NCBI GenBank assembly: GCA_021443545.1
Contig: JABUTU010000032.1
Location: 1-38,169, forward strand
Reading direction: 5' to 3'
Source: Marinilabiliaceae bacterium
GTDB taxonomy: Bacteria > Bacteroidota > Bacteroidia > Bacteroidales > Marinilabiliaceae
Length of the DNA: 38,169 nt
This document shows, in pieces, positions 8,271 to 16,986 of this stretch. The first letter of the stretch is position 1. Each line of letters starts with the position of its first letter. A program made the position numbers and the translations under genes. The notes below the pieces were generated by a model, which was given only the letters and a program-made list of their open reading frames with translations, ran no database searches and had not been told where the DNA came from.

Positions 8271-9725
8271 ATGGCAAATAATGCAGAACATGGAAGTAAG
8301 GCATACCTATTCAGTATAGTTTTGGTTGCCGTATTAGGAGGATTGCTGTTCGGTTATGATACGGCAGTAATCTCCGGAGCAGAGAAGGGTCTTCAGGCAT
8401 TCTTCATGAGTGCATCTGATTTTACCTATACTGATTTTTGGCACGGCTTTACAAGCTCAAGTGCTCTTATAGGATGCATCATAGGTAGTGCAATCTCAGG
8501 TCTTCTCGCCTCTAACTGGGGACGCAAAAAGTCGCTCATATTCGCAGGCGTGATGTTCTTCGTCTCAGCATGGGGGTCTATGTATCCTGAGACGATGATT
8601 CTCCCTCAAGGAGAGGCAAACATCACTCTTTTAGTTGTCTTCAACATCTATCGTGTAATAGGTGGCGTCGGCGTCGGTTTGGCATCGGCTGTGTGTCCGA
8701 TGTACATCGGTGAGATTGCTCCAAGTAGCATACGTGGAATGCTCGTCAGCTGGAACCAATTTGCTATAATCTTCGGTCAGCTCGTTGTCTACTTCGTTAA
8801 CTTCTATATCCTCGGCGACCATGTGGCTCCTGCTATCGAGAGCGTGGGTGAGGGTATAAATAAGATTGTAAACGGACCCGAAGCTGCTTGGGCAATCGAG
8901 ACGGGCTGGAGATATATGTTCGGTTCCGAAATGGTTCCTGCAGGTCTCTTCGCCATCCTTATATGCTTCGTGCCTGAGACTCCTCGTTACCTCGCCTCTA
9001 TTGGCGCTGACGCTAAGGCTGAGTCGATTCTCGCTCGTATCAACGGCGCAAGCAAGGCTAAGACAATTCTCTCCGAGATAAAGGAGACTATGACGGTCAA
9101 GACAGAGCCTATCATGACATACGGATTGCTCTGTATCTTCGTAGGCATCATGCTCTCAGTCTTCCAACAGGCTGTCGGTATCAATGCCGTCCTCTATTTC
9201 GCTCCTCGTATCTATGGAGCTATGGGTTTTGAAAATCCTATGATTCTTACAGTCTTCAATGGTATAGTAAACCTCGGCTTCACATGTGTTGCAATCTTTA
9301 CGGTTGAGAAACTCGGACGTAAGCCTCTTCTCATCACTGGTTCTCTCGGTATGGCGTTAGGCGCTTTGGGCGTTGCTTGTACTTTCGGAACTGAATATCA
9401 ATTGCTTTGTATGATATCTCTCATGCTCTACTCGGCATCATTCATGTTCTCATGGGGCCCGATATGCTGGGTTCTCATAGCTGAGGTATTCCCTAATACC
9501 ATCCGCGGTGCTGCTGTAGCAATAGCCGTTGCTTTCCAATGGATTTTTAACTGGATTGTATCGACATCTTTCGTGCCAATGGCTAATAGCCTCGGTTACT
9601 GGTTTACATATGGTCTCTATGGTGTGATATGTATCATCGCCGCTATCTTCGTATGGAAGCTTGTTCCCGAGACTAAGGGTATGACGCTCGAGGATATGAC
9701 GAAGCTTTGGAAGAGTAAGAAATAA
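8271..9725 (+). CDS. xylE: Sugar porter family MFS symporter, XylE-like
   Basis: A 484-aa, 12-helix major facilitator predicted to import a pentose or hexose with protons. Family signatures are clear: GGLLFGYDTAVISGAEKG (23-40), the loop NWGRKKSL, VGLASAVCPMYIGEIAPSSIRG, the PETPRYL motif at the end of the first half, QQAVGINAVLYFAP in helix 7 (Gln-Gln and Asn contact sugar in E. coli XylE), and the closing VPETKGMTLEDM. Overall it is closest in pattern to E. coli D-xylose:H+ symporter XylE and its Bacteroides homologues. No xylose isomerase or xylulokinase lies nearby, so the substrate is inferred. A HIT protein gene follows after 27 nt, probably on the same transcript. Confidence 0.9.
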   Translation: MANNAEHGSKAYLFSIVLVAVLGGLLFGYDTAVISGAEKGLQAFFMSASDFTYTDFWHGFTSSSALIGCIIGSAISGLLASNWGRKKSLIFAGVMFFVSAWGSMYPETMILPQGEANITLLVVFNIYRVIGGVGVGLASAVCPMYIGEIAPSSIRGMLVSWNQFAIIFGQLVVYFVNFYILGDHVAPAIESVGEGINKIVNGPEAAWAIETGWRYMFGSEMVPAGLFAILICFVPETPRYLASIGADAKAESILARINGASKAKTILSEIKETMTVKTEPIMTYGLLCIFVGIMLSVFQQAVGINAVLYFAPRIYGAMGFENPMILTVFNGIVNLGFTCVAIFTVEKLGRKPLLITGSLGMALGALGVACTFGTEYQLLCMISLMLYSASFMFSWGPICWVLIAEVFPNTIRGAAVAIAVAFQWIFNWIVSTSFVPMANSLGYWFTYGLYGVICIIAAIFVWKLVPETKGMTLEDMTKLWKSKK

Positions 9726-9752
9726 TATTTATCTCCAATCTATAACAACAAT

Positions 9753-10178
9753 ATGTATAGCAATCCAAAAGAGTGTCTCTATTGTACAAACAATGAGACG
9801 TTGCATAGCCTGATGATTGAGATTTGTCATCTCAGGGTTTCACGTCTGTTTCTCTTTAAAGAGCAGACATACTACGGACGTTGCCTCGTATCGTATGATA
9901 AGCATGTCAACGACCTGAATGAACTCGATGATGACGAACGAAATCTCTTTATGGCTGATGTGGCACAAGCTACACGGGCCATGCAGAAGGCATTCAATCC
10001 CGACAAAATCAACTATGGCGCCTATAGCGACAAGTTGAGCCACCTGCACTTCCACTTAGTCCCTAAGTACGAGGGGAAGCCTGATTTCGGTGGCGTATTC
10101 CAGATGAACCCTGGCAGTGTCTACCTCTCTGAGGATTGCTACAAAGAGTTGATTGATAAGGTTAAGATGAATCTGTAA
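9753..10178 (+). CDS. HIT family (histidine triad) protein
   Basis: A 141-aa cytoplasmic nucleotide-binding protein. The histidine triad HLHFHLVP is at 97-104 (His97, His99, His101), the site that forms a nucleotidyl intermediate in HIT hydrolases. 'NYGAYSDKLSH' before it and the N-terminal CLYC pair (residues 8 and 11), probably with a later His, resemble zinc-binding HIT proteins. Family members hydrolyse adenosine phosphoramidates, Ap4A-like dinucleotides or related compounds; the substrate here is not decidable. It begins 27 nt after the sugar symporter and is followed by a hairpin with only a short T-run. Confidence 0.88.
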   Translation: MYSNPKECLYCTNNETLHSLMIEICHLRVSRLFLFKEQTYYGRCLVSYDKHVNDLNELDDDERNLFMADVAQATRAMQKAFNPDKINYGAYSDKLSHLHFHLVPKYEGKPDFGGVFQMNPGSVYLSEDCYKELIDKVKMNL

Positions 10179-10194
10179 ACAAATATTGATCAAT

Positions 10195-10221
10195 GGGCAA
10201 TCGCAAATGTGATTGCCCTTT
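10195..10221 (+). terminator. Hairpin after the HIT gene (weak terminator)
   Basis: GGGCAATC (10195-10202) pairs perfectly with GATTGCCC (10211-10218) around an 8-nt loop, followed by only TTT. It may be leaky, letting some transcription pass into the antiporter gene 22 nt further on. Confidence 0.5.
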
Positions 10222-10239
10222 CTATAATTTCGGTTTGAT

Positions 10240-11532
10240 ATGACATCAGCGATAATTGCCATAGGAATACTCTATTTCATAGGACATGTTCTGACACATT
10301 TCTTTGATAAAGCAAAGGTGCCAGATGTGTTGATACTGATTATCTTCGGTATTCTTGTCGGACCAGTGTTCGGCCTTGTTAATCCCGAGATGATAGGTGT
10401 CGCAGGTCAGTTATTCACTTCAATAGCCCTCATCGTCATTCTCTTTGAAGGCGGTTTGGGATTATCGCTGACAAACCTGGTCAGTTCAGCTAAGCAGGCT
10501 ACTGTGCTCACGACCTCCTTCTTTGGTATCACGACGCTCATCGTCTTCGTGATAATGAAGTATGGATTCGATTTCTCTTCAATGGCTTCGCTTTTGACTG
10601 GATTTATATGCGCTGGTACATCATCAGCCGTGGTGATTCCTATGGTTAATGCACTAAAGGTGGGTAAGGAGGCTACGACGGTTCTCATCCTCGAGTCGGC
10701 ATTGACAGATGTGCTGTGTATCGTATTTACTATCGGCGTTCTGCAGAGTATCAAGAGCGGCAATTTCGAAATAGGTAAAATCATAGGCTCTCTCATATCT
10801 TCATTGGTATTGGCGAGTGTCATCGGTATAGCTGGTGGCGTCTTCTGGTTGAGGGTGATTGATAAGATTCGTAAGAACGAGAATACTCAGTTCGCAACGT
10901 TCTTCTTTATGTTCCTCCTCTACGGCTTAGCTGAGATGCTCGATTTCTCGGGCGCAATAGCCTCTCTCGCCTTCGGAATCGTTCTGGGTAATAACTACCT
11001 CGTGGGCCATTCAATGGGTAAGATTACGGGTAATGTCGTTTCGGTAGGCGCCGTATCAGAAGTCGAGAAGATGCTCTATCGAGAGATAGTATTCCTGACA
11101 AAGATATTCTTCTTTACATATCTGGGTATATCTATTCCCTTTACAAATGTGGAGTTTATTATGATTGCTCTCTCCATAGTGGCTGTCGTATATATCGCAC
11201 GCCCTATGGCAACTAAGTTCCTCGTCAACCGAGGCGTGAATGCGTTTGATAAAACTATAATAAGTGTCATGGTGCCTAAGGGATTGGCTGCCGCTGTCCT
11301 CGCTGGTCTCCCCGGTCAATACGAAATGGTGGAGGCTCCGTCAATACAGGCCGTGACATACAATATAATTCTCTTTAGTATCGTTCTGACCTCAATCCTG
11401 ATTCCTCTCATCGAGAAGACTCCAGTAGGCAATATGTTTAAGGCTTTTATGAATACGGGTGTTTCGAAGAGATCGTCTGAACCACTGGAGATTGAAGAGT
11501 CGAATGAACTCCCAGAAAATAAAGCTGATTAG
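10240..11532 (+). CDS. Cation:proton antiporter (CPA superfamily)
   Basis: A 430-aa membrane protein with about 12-13 hydrophobic segments. It has the CPA elements: the 'VPDVLILIIFGILVGP' first repeat, ILFEGGLGLSL (67-77), the crossover-region GTSSAVVIPMV (126-136), and ESALTD (152-157), where the Asp corresponds to the ion-binding acidic residue in NhaP/NHE-like transporters. No C-terminal TrkA-N domain is present, which distinguishes it from KefB/C types. It should exchange Na+ or K+ for H+. The stop codon overlaps the GTG start of miaA by one base (TAGTG), so the two are translationally coupled. Ion preference is not decidable. Confidence 0.88.
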   Translation: MTSAIIAIGILYFIGHVLTHFFDKAKVPDVLILIIFGILVGPVFGLVNPEMIGVAGQLFTSIALIVILFEGGLGLSLTNLVSSAKQATVLTTSFFGITTLIVFVIMKYGFDFSSMASLLTGFICAGTSSAVVIPMVNALKVGKEATTVLILESALTDVLCIVFTIGVLQSIKSGNFEIGKIIGSLISSLVLASVIGIAGGVFWLRVIDKIRKNENTQFATFFFMFLLYGLAEMLDFSGAIASLAFGIVLGNNYLVGHSMGKITGNVVSVGAVSEVEKMLYREIVFLTKIFFFTYLGISIPFTNVEFIMIALSIVAVVYIARPMATKFLVNRGVNAFDKTIISVMVPKGLAAAVLAGLPGQYEMVEAPSIQAVTYNIILFSIVLTSILIPLIEKTPVGNMFKAFMNTGVSKRSSEPLEIEESNELPENKAD

Positions 11533-12449
11533 TGAATCTCGTCGTAATTCTCGGTCCGACAGCATGTGGTAAGACTACATTTGCCACTCACCTGGCTCAG
11601 CGGCTGGGTGGTGAGATTATCTCGGCCGATTCCCGTCAGGTTTATCGTGGTATGTCGATTGGAACAGGGAAGGACCTTGTCGATTACGAGGTCGACGGCT
11701 TTCATGTGCCATATCACCTTATCGATATTTGTGAAGCAGGGGAGAAATACAATGTCTATCGTTTCCAAAACGATTTCTTTGATGCCTTCCAGGATATATC
11801 ATCGCGAGGTAAACTGCCTCTGATGTGCGGTGGAACAGGACTATATATCGAGTCGGTTCTCAAAGGGTATAGAATGATTAATGTGCCGCCTGACCAACAG
11901 CTGCGTGAGAGGCTCTCGGATAAGAGTCTGACAGAACTTGAAGCGATTTTGGCAACATACAGGTCTTTGCATAATTCAACAGATACTGATACTAAACAAC
12001 GGGCTATCAGGGCCATCGAGATAGAGGAGTTTTATAAGCAACACCCTGATGTCGAAGATGAACCGCTGCCTGCTATAGAACCTGTCGTCATAGGCCTTAA
12101 TATCGAGCGTGAGGCTCGCCGACGTCGTATATCTGAGCGTTTGAAAGCTCGTTTGGATGAGGGGATGGTCGATGAGGTGAGAGGTCTGTTGAACAGAGGT
12201 ATTAAGCCAGAGGATCTCATATACTATGGTTTGGAGTATAAATATTTAACTCTCTACGTGATAGGCCACCTGTCGTACGATGAGATGGTCTCTCAGCTTG
12301 AGATTGCGATTCATCAGTTTGCAAAACGTCAGATGACCTGGTTCAGGGGGATGGAGACGCGTGGTACAATAATCCACTGGATTGATGCTCTCCTGCCTAT
12401 GGACGACAAGATTGCCCAAGCTATAACGCTGCTTGGAGGTGGCAGGTGA
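11532..12449 (+). CDS. miaA: tRNA dimethylallyltransferase MiaA
   Basis: A 305-aa enzyme that transfers the dimethylallyl group from DMAPP to N6 of A37 in tRNAs reading UNN codons, the first step toward ms2i6A. The P-loop GPTACGKT is at 8-15, followed by the substrate segment ISADSRQVYRGMSIGTGKD (34 onward). GGTGLYIESVL, the RAIRAIEI helix and the C-terminal RQMTWFRG are all family hallmarks. The start is a GTG that overlaps the upstream antiporter stop by one base. The downstream radical SAM gene begins 1 nt after its stop, so the three genes form a compact unit. Confidence 0.96.
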   Translation: MNLVVILGPTACGKTTFATHLAQRLGGEIISADSRQVYRGMSIGTGKDLVDYEVDGFHVPYHLIDICEAGEKYNVYRFQNDFFDAFQDISSRGKLPLMCGGTGLYIESVLKGYRMINVPPDQQLRERLSDKSLTELEAILATYRSLHNSTDTDTKQRAIRAIEIEEFYKQHPDVEDEPLPAIEPVVIGLNIEREARRRRISERLKARLDEGMVDEVRGLLNRGIKPEDLIYYGLEYKYLTLYVIGHLSYDEMVSQLEIAIHQFAKRQMTWFRGMETRGTIIHWIDALLPMDDKIAQAITLLGGGR

Positions 12450-12450
12450 A

Positions 12451-13344
12451 ATGGCATTGGAGTATAACGAATATATTTTGTCGAGGGTAGGGTGTAAGGT
12501 TCAGAAACTATCCATCAATGCTGGTAGCAACTGCCCGAATCGTGATGGTACGATAGGTATAGGAGGTTGCGCATTCTGTAATAACGAATCGTTCAATCCC
12601 TCATATTGCAGTCCGAATAAGAGCATAGCTCAGCAGATAACAGAGGGTAAGGCCTTTTTCAGGAAGAAATATCCAGAGATGAAATATTTGGCCTATTTCC
12701 AGTCATATACCAATACTTATGGCGATACCCACCAACTTGTCTCTAAATACGAGGAGGCACTGTCGCAGGAGGATGTGGTAGGATTAGTGATAGGAACACG
12801 CCCCGATTGTCTGAAGGATGATATGCTCGAAGCTCTCCGTCTTTTAGCATCACGTACTTATCTCTGTGTCGAATTGGGCGCTGAGAGTATCTATGATGCG
12901 ACACTTCGTAGGATTAACCGTGGACATACATGGGGCGTGACACAAGAGTCTGTTTGCCGTTTGTCAGAGTGTGGGGTCGATGTGGGACTACATTTTATAA
13001 TGGGTCTGCCTGGCGAGAGTGTTGATATGCAGTTGCGTGTTGCTGATGCCGTAAATGCCCTTCCAGTGCAACTTGTAAAACTGCATCAGTTGCAGATAGT
13101 GAGAGGCTCCCTCTTCGCATCGCAGTACGAAAGGGAAGAGCTTCACGACCTTCGCCTTTGGGAGGTTGATGAGTATATAGATTTCTGTGTCGAATTCCTC
13201 AGCCGCCTTAGAAACGATATAGTTGTCGAGAGGTTTACCAGTCAAGCCCCTTCAGATATGGTCGTGGCACCACGCTGGGGGTTGAAGAATTATGAGTTTA
13301 CAAACCGCCTCCGTAACGAGATGAAACGCCGAGACAGGAGTTAA
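12451..13344 (+). CDS. TIGR01212 family (YhcC-like) radical SAM protein
   Basis: A 297-aa iron-sulfur protein if begun at the ATG at 12451; the frame also extends to a TTG at 12433 inside miaA, but the ATG placed 1 nt after the miaA stop is the better choice. The [4Fe-4S] ligands are Cys28, Cys40 and Cys43 in a NCPNRDG...GGCAFCNN arrangement, the long-spaced cluster motif characteristic of this family. SYTNTYGDTHQL, IGTRPDCL and a LHFIMGLPGES segment are further conserved elements of the radical SAM barrel. The reaction of YhcC/TIGR01212 proteins is not established to my knowledge. Its coupling to miaA suggests, without proving, a role in RNA modification. Confidence 0.9.
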   Translation: MALEYNEYILSRVGCKVQKLSINAGSNCPNRDGTIGIGGCAFCNNESFNPSYCSPNKSIAQQITEGKAFFRKKYPEMKYLAYFQSYTNTYGDTHQLVSKYEEALSQEDVVGLVIGTRPDCLKDDMLEALRLLASRTYLCVELGAESIYDATLRRINRGHTWGVTQESVCRLSECGVDVGLHFIMGLPGESVDMQLRVADAVNALPVQLVKLHQLQIVRGSLFASQYEREELHDLRLWEVDEYIDFCVEFLSRLRNDIVVERFTSQAPSDMVVAPRWGLKNYEFTNRLRNEMKRRDRS

Positions 13345-13366
13345 ATCATATTAAGAAATCGTTGAA

Positions 13367-13400
13367 TTTGACGTAGATAACTAAAAAGTTGCTATATTCG
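13367..13400 (+). promoter_or_regulatory. Possible purB promoter
   Basis: TTTG (13367-13370), 22 nt, then TATATTCG (13393-13400), one mismatch from TAnnTTTG. The box is 37 nt before the ATG. The spacing is slightly long. Confidence 0.35.
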
Positions 13401-13437
13401 CGACTCCATCGAAAAACATTGTAACAATATTCAGAAT

Positions 13438-14790
13438 ATGATGACACTTTCATCACTAACAGCAATCTCACCTATTGACGGACGTTACAGAGGTAAAGTG
13501 GATAGTCTGGGTGAATATTTCTCAGAATATGCATTGATGCGCTATCGTGTCCGCATCGAGATTGAGTATTATATAGCTTTGTGCGAACTGCCTCTGCCTC
13601 AGCTGAAGGGAGTCGATAAAAATCTCTTCGGACAGATGCGTGATATATATAAGAACTTCTCAGCGGAAGATGCCCAGAGCATTAAGGATATAGAGGCTAC
13701 AACCAATCATGATGTCAAGGCTGTCGAATATTTCATAAAGGGTAAATTCGATAAGATGGGCCTGGCTGAACACAAGGAGTTCATCCATTTCGGTCTGACA
13801 TCTCAGGATATCAATAATACATCGATTCCACTCTCTATCAAGGAGTGTCTGAATGATGTTTATCTTCCTGCAATTCACGCGTTGACTAATCATCTGCGTT
13901 CTCTCGCTGAGGAGTGGAAAGACGTCTCGATGCTGGCAAAAACCCACGGACAGCCTGCTTCACCAACAAAATTGGGTAAGGAGATTATGGTCTTCGTGTC
14001 GCGTCTCGAACGCCAGATTGCCTCGTTGGAGCGCTTGCCATTGCCAGCTAAGTTCGGAGGTGCTACAGGTAATATGAACGCTCATAATGTGGCATATCCT
14101 AATATCGATTGGCTCTCTTTCGCCAATAACTTTGTTAGCAACAGTCTCGGTCTCGAAAGAGAACCATGGACAACGCAGATCTCTAACTATGATGGTCTCT
14201 CAGAGGTTTTTGACGCCCTTAAGCGAATCAATGTCATCCTTATAGATTTGTCGCGCGACTTCTGGATGTACATCATGATGGAGTATTTCAAGCAGAAGAT
14301 TAAGGCTGGTGAGGTGGGCTCAAGCGCTATGCCTCATAAGGTGAACCCTATCGACTACGAGAATGCAGAGGGAAATCTCGGAATTGCTAATGCTATACTC
14401 GAACACCTCAGTGCTAAGTTGCCAGTCAGCCGTCTCCAGCGCGACCTGACCGACTCAACCGTGCTTCGTAATGTGGGCGTGCCTGTCGCTCATGCACTCA
14501 TCTCGATCGCATCCATTGAGAAGGGTCTCGGGAAACTTCTCCTTAACCAAGATGCTATCGAGAAGGATTTGGAACTCAACTGGGCTGTCGTGGCAGAGGG
14601 TATTCAGACTATTCTCCGTCGTGAGGCATATCCCAATCCATACGAGGCTCTTAAGGCTTTGACACGTACCAATACGAAGATGACACGTGAGTCAATCTCG
14701 GCTTTCATCGATACTCTGGAGGTCTCAGAAAGCGTCAAGGCAGAGCTGCGCAACATAACGCCTCAATCCTATACTGGGGTGAAGCGTTGA
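13438..14790 (+). CDS. purB: Adenylosuccinate lyase
   Basis: A 450-aa fumarase/aspartase superfamily enzyme that acts twice in purine synthesis, splitting fumarate from SAICAR and from adenylosuccinate. Visible active-site segments are HFGLTSQDINNT (117-128), KTHGQPASPT (168-177, with the probable general acid His170) and the signature GSSAMPHKVNPIDYENAEGN starting at 294, whose Ser is the catalytic base in the flexible loop. Length and the 'LTAISPIDGRYRGKV' N-terminus match the long PurB subtype. It starts with two consecutive ATG codons. It appears monocistronic, with its own promoter and with the rpmH promoter just downstream. Confidence 0.97.
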   Translation: MMTLSSLTAISPIDGRYRGKVDSLGEYFSEYALMRYRVRIEIEYYIALCELPLPQLKGVDKNLFGQMRDIYKNFSAEDAQSIKDIEATTNHDVKAVEYFIKGKFDKMGLAEHKEFIHFGLTSQDINNTSIPLSIKECLNDVYLPAIHALTNHLRSLAEEWKDVSMLAKTHGQPASPTKLGKEIMVFVSRLERQIASLERLPLPAKFGGATGNMNAHNVAYPNIDWLSFANNFVSNSLGLEREPWTTQISNYDGLSEVFDALKRINVILIDLSRDFWMYIMMEYFKQKIKAGEVGSSAMPHKVNPIDYENAEGNLGIANAILEHLSAKLPVSRLQRDLTDSTVLRNVGVPVAHALISIASIEKGLGKLLLNQDAIEKDLELNWAVVAEGIQTILRREAYPNPYEALKALTRTNTKMTRESISAFIDTLEVSESVKAELRNITPQSYTGVKR

Positions 14791-14835
14791 TAGTCTGACT
14801 ATTAATGTGTGATAAATGAAAAATGATTGCAATGG

Positions 14836-14867
14836 TTTGCATACAATAAAAATGTTGCTTAACTTTG
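14836..14867 (+). promoter_or_regulatory. rpmH promoter
   Basis: TTTG (14836-14839), 20 nt, then TAACTTTG (14860-14867) match the Bacteroidota consensus exactly. The box is 33 nt before the rpmH start. Confidence 0.7.
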
Positions 14868-14900
14868 CACCCCGAAAATGAAAGATAAACAAAGCTAGCG

Positions 14901-15062
14901 ATGAAAAGAACATTTCAACCATCAAACCGTAAGCGTGTGAACAAGCACGGTTTCCGCGAGAGAATGGCATCAGCCAATGGCCGCCGCGTTTTGGCAGCAC
15001 GTCGTGCTAAGGGTCGTAAGAAACTCACAGTTTCTGACGAAGAGCATGGCAAGGCATATTAA
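14901..15062 (+). CDS. rpmH: 50S ribosomal protein bL34
   Basis: A 53-aa, strongly basic protein of the large ribosomal subunit. The sequence [39 protein letters not shown] and a short acidic-ended tail (DEEHGKAY) match bL34 throughout, including the extended C-terminal tail seen in Bacteroidota. It has its own near-consensus promoter and a terminator about 70 nt downstream, so it is probably monocistronic. Confidence 0.97.
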   Translation: MKRTFQPSNRKRVNKHGFRERMASANGRRVLAARRAKGRKKLTVSDEEHGKAY

Positions 15063-15080
15063 TAAAAGCCACTCTTGAAA

Positions 15081-15114
15081 TCCGTAATCTCCTTTACCGG
15101 TAGGAGTGAACGGA
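15081..15114 (+). other. Nested hairpin in the rpmH 3' untranslated region
   Basis: TCCGT (15081-15085) pairs with ACGGA (15110-15114), and inside it CTCCT (15089-15093) pairs with AGGAG (15102-15106), around the palindromic TACCGGTA. It lies between the stop codon and the terminator and may be an mRNA 3'-end structure. Confidence 0.4.
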
Positions 15115-15131
15115 GCAAAAGAAGATTCATC

Positions 15132-15160
15132 ATCCCTGACCTTACGGTCGGGGATTTTTT
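15132..15160 (+). terminator. Terminator of rpmH
   Basis: ATCCCTGACC (15132-15141) pairs with GGTCGGGGAT (15146-15155), with one G-U and a TTAC tetraloop, followed by TTTTT. Confidence 0.88.
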
Positions 15161-15218
15161 GTATGTAATAAAGCTTGCAAATTAGACCTATATGTCTAAG
15201 GCCTTTTGTAGATGTCTC

Positions 15219-16115
15219 TTAAAGCAGGTATTCAACCCTCTCTCTCTCGTTGAGCCATTGGCGGACTCTCTTTAATGCTGCTTCATACTCGGCGTCGGAA
15301 CCAAGCATGCCGAGACTGTTGAATGTCACAGGGAAATCTTTGATGAGCGGACCTATCTTCTCCATAAGACGATAGCCACAGTCTATCTTTTGCGACACAT
15401 TGGGGTTGACGCAGTCGCAGAGCAAATCAGGGTTCTTCAGTGCTTCAACACACAAGTCTAATATTTTCGGCTGACGGGTATAAACCAGGTCCTTGGCAAC
15501 TTCTATCACGTACAACTGATTGTTCGCTCGAGATAATTTTTTCACTATCCAATTTATAGCATATTCATCTCCTAATCGCGATAGCGCAAGCGCTATATCC
15601 CATTTCTTCTCTATATTCATCTTTTTAGTAAGAAACACTTGAGATAACGCATTGAGTCCCACACCTTTCGAGGCAGCCATTCGAGCTACACGTTCGTAGT
15701 TGTAGCTGTTCAGATTCTCCAACATGCCAGTTATGATGCTTTGTGCTTCGGCTGTGAAATCCTCAGGTGCAAATTTACTCAGGTAGCTATTGGCTGAGCT
15801 GGCAATGAGGGTACTCTCGCTCTTCAAAGCGATTACAAGATGCGTCGTGGCTATGCGACGTGCTGTGGTATCTGTCGAATGGGTCGCTGCAATGCCAATG
15901 AGCTCAACAGCCCTCTTCGCAACCTTTTCTTCATCGTTGAGAAACCGAGCAGCATCTTGGACGACATCTATCGCATTCTTGCCCATCCAAGCACTGTCGG
16001 GTACAGTCGTGCGGCTCCCTCCTTGTTTCTTTATATGCTCCATATAGGTGGTCTGTGCCGAGAGGGTACCACAAATAACCAAAAAAACAACAATGAAACT
16101 CTCTTTAATACTCAT
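15219..16115 (-). CDS. Exported HEAT-repeat-like protein of unknown function
   Basis: A 298-aa protein that I do not recognise by name. Residues 1-20 are a Sec signal peptide (IVVFLVICGTLSAQ) without a lipobox, so it is probably periplasmic. The mature part is almost entirely amphipathic helices of 30-40 residue periodicity (for example KRAVELIGIAATHSTDTTAR, KKWDIALALSRLGDEYAINW, QPKILDLCVEALKNPDLLCD), which suggests an alpha-solenoid of HEAT type used for protein contacts. A pair of cysteines (LLCDCVNP) and a third in DCGYRL could form disulfides. It has its own candidate promoter and stands alone between rpmH and the MaoC-like gene. Function is not inferable. Confidence 0.7.
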   Translation of the reverse strand: MSIKESFIVVFLVICGTLSAQTTYMEHIKKQGGSRTTVPDSAWMGKNAIDVVQDAARFLNDEEKVAKRAVELIGIAATHSTDTTARRIATTHLVIALKSESTLIASSANSYLSKFAPEDFTAEAQSIITGMLENLNSYNYERVARMAASKGVGLNALSQVFLTKKMNIEKKWDIALALSRLGDEYAINWIVKKLSRANNQLYVIEVAKDLVYTRQPKILDLCVEALKNPDLLCDCVNPNVSQKIDCGYRLMEKIGPLIKDFPVTFNSLGMLGSDAEYEAALKRVRQWLNERERVEYLL

Positions 16116-16210
16116 ATTATTGCCTTAGCTATTATTAGAATATGATATGCGACCCCGATTATAACGATTCTGTATTTATATAATCATACTTGGTCTTACA
16201 TTCGCAGTGT

Positions 16211-16218
16211 CAAATATA
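16211..16218 (-). promoter_or_regulatory. -7 box upstream of the HEAT-like gene
   Basis: TATATTTG on the minus strand matches TAnnTTTG and lies about 95 nt before the start codon. No clear TTG is found at the usual distance upstream, so the assignment is weak. Confidence 0.35.
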
Positions 16219-16293
16219 GAAAAAACTTTTCTTATGCAGAATTAATGCAATATATTTTTGTTTTATTCTATCTTTCAGTAAGAGGAGTCCTAC

Positions 16294-16328
16294 AAAAAAT
16301 CCCGCTGAGTATATAGCCTCTGCGGGAT
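16294..16328 (-). terminator. Terminator of the MaoC-like gene
   Basis: ATCCCGC (16299-16305) pairs perfectly with GCGGGAT (16322-16328), with a 16-nt loop. On the minus strand it is followed by a T-run (16299-16294). Confidence 0.8.
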
Positions 16329-16349
16329 ATTTCTATGAAAGACTCTGTA

Positions 16350-16817
16350 TTACTCGTTGAAGTGGTACAGGAATACAATCTCGCCTTCGTAGGCAGGCTT
16401 GCGGTTGCCCTCAATCTCGAGACGTACACCCATGCTTGCTTTGGTAGTACCACGCAGATTGACTACGCTGGAAACCTTGACAGCAAGACGAACTCGTGAA
16501 TCAACGATGACTGGTTGGTTGTACTTCAAGTGCTCAATGCCATAGTTAATCTGGTCCTTAATGTTCTGTACGTCTACAATCTGCTCCCAAAGGTATGGAA
16601 GGACTGAGAGCGTGAGGTAGCCGTGTGCAATCGTATTGCCGAATGGCGACTCGCGCTTAGCCTTCTCAACATCAACGTGAATCCACTGGTGGTCAAGTGT
16701 GGCATCTGCAAATTTATTAATCTGGTCTTGTGTAATCTGGAGGTAGTCTGAAACTCCCAGCTCCTGACCAACAAGAGCCTCAAGCTCCGCAAAACTACTT
16801 ATAGTACGTTTTCCCAT
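16350..16817 (-). CDS. MaoC-like dehydratase (hot-dog fold)
   Basis: A 155-aa protein if begun at the ATG at 16817; the frame stays open to 16862, but those 15 extra residues overlap a promoter box and lie outside the family pattern, so I use the inner start (MGKRTISSFAELEAL). The segment INKFADATLDHQWIHVD (33-49) carries the hydratase motif, with Asp42 and His47 as the likely catalytic pair, followed by SPFGNTIAHGYLTLSVLP. This resembles single-domain (R)-specific enoyl-CoA hydratases. The substrate is unknown. No fatty-acid or polyhydroxyalkanoate genes are nearby. Confidence 0.9.
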   Translation of the reverse strand: MGKRTISSFAELEALVGQELGVSDYLQITQDQINKFADATLDHQWIHVDVEKAKRESPFGNTIAHGYLTLSVLPYLWEQIVDVQNIKDQINYGIEHLKYNQPVIVDSRVRLAVKVSSVVNLRGTTKASMGVRLEIEGNRKPAYEGEIVFLYHFNE

Positions 16818-16846
16818 TCTTGTGAAATTTAGTGATTTGTTGCCCA

Positions 16847-16876
16847 CAAAGGTATATAACAAATCGGTATGTCAAA
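16847..16876 (-). promoter_or_regulatory. Promoter of the MaoC-like gene
   Basis: On the minus strand TTTG (16876-16873), 18 nt, then TACCTTTG (16854-16847) fit the consensus. The box is 30 nt upstream of the ATG at 16817 and overlaps the longer frame, which supports the shorter start. Confidence 0.6.
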
Positions 16877-16937
16877 TGTTTTGTGATTAAAAATGTTATT
16901 TTTTAGTCTCTTATAGCGTTTTTTTCAATCATATATG

Positions 16938-16945
16938 TAACTTTG
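16938..16945 (+). promoter_or_regulatory. -7 box of the large secreted protein gene
   Basis: TAACTTTG matches TAnnTTTG exactly, 41 nt before the first ATG. The -33 region is only T-rich, without a clear TTG. Confidence 0.4.
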
Positions 16946-16986
16946 CCCTTATTTTAAAGTATATAAATTCATATAAATTTGTCTAT

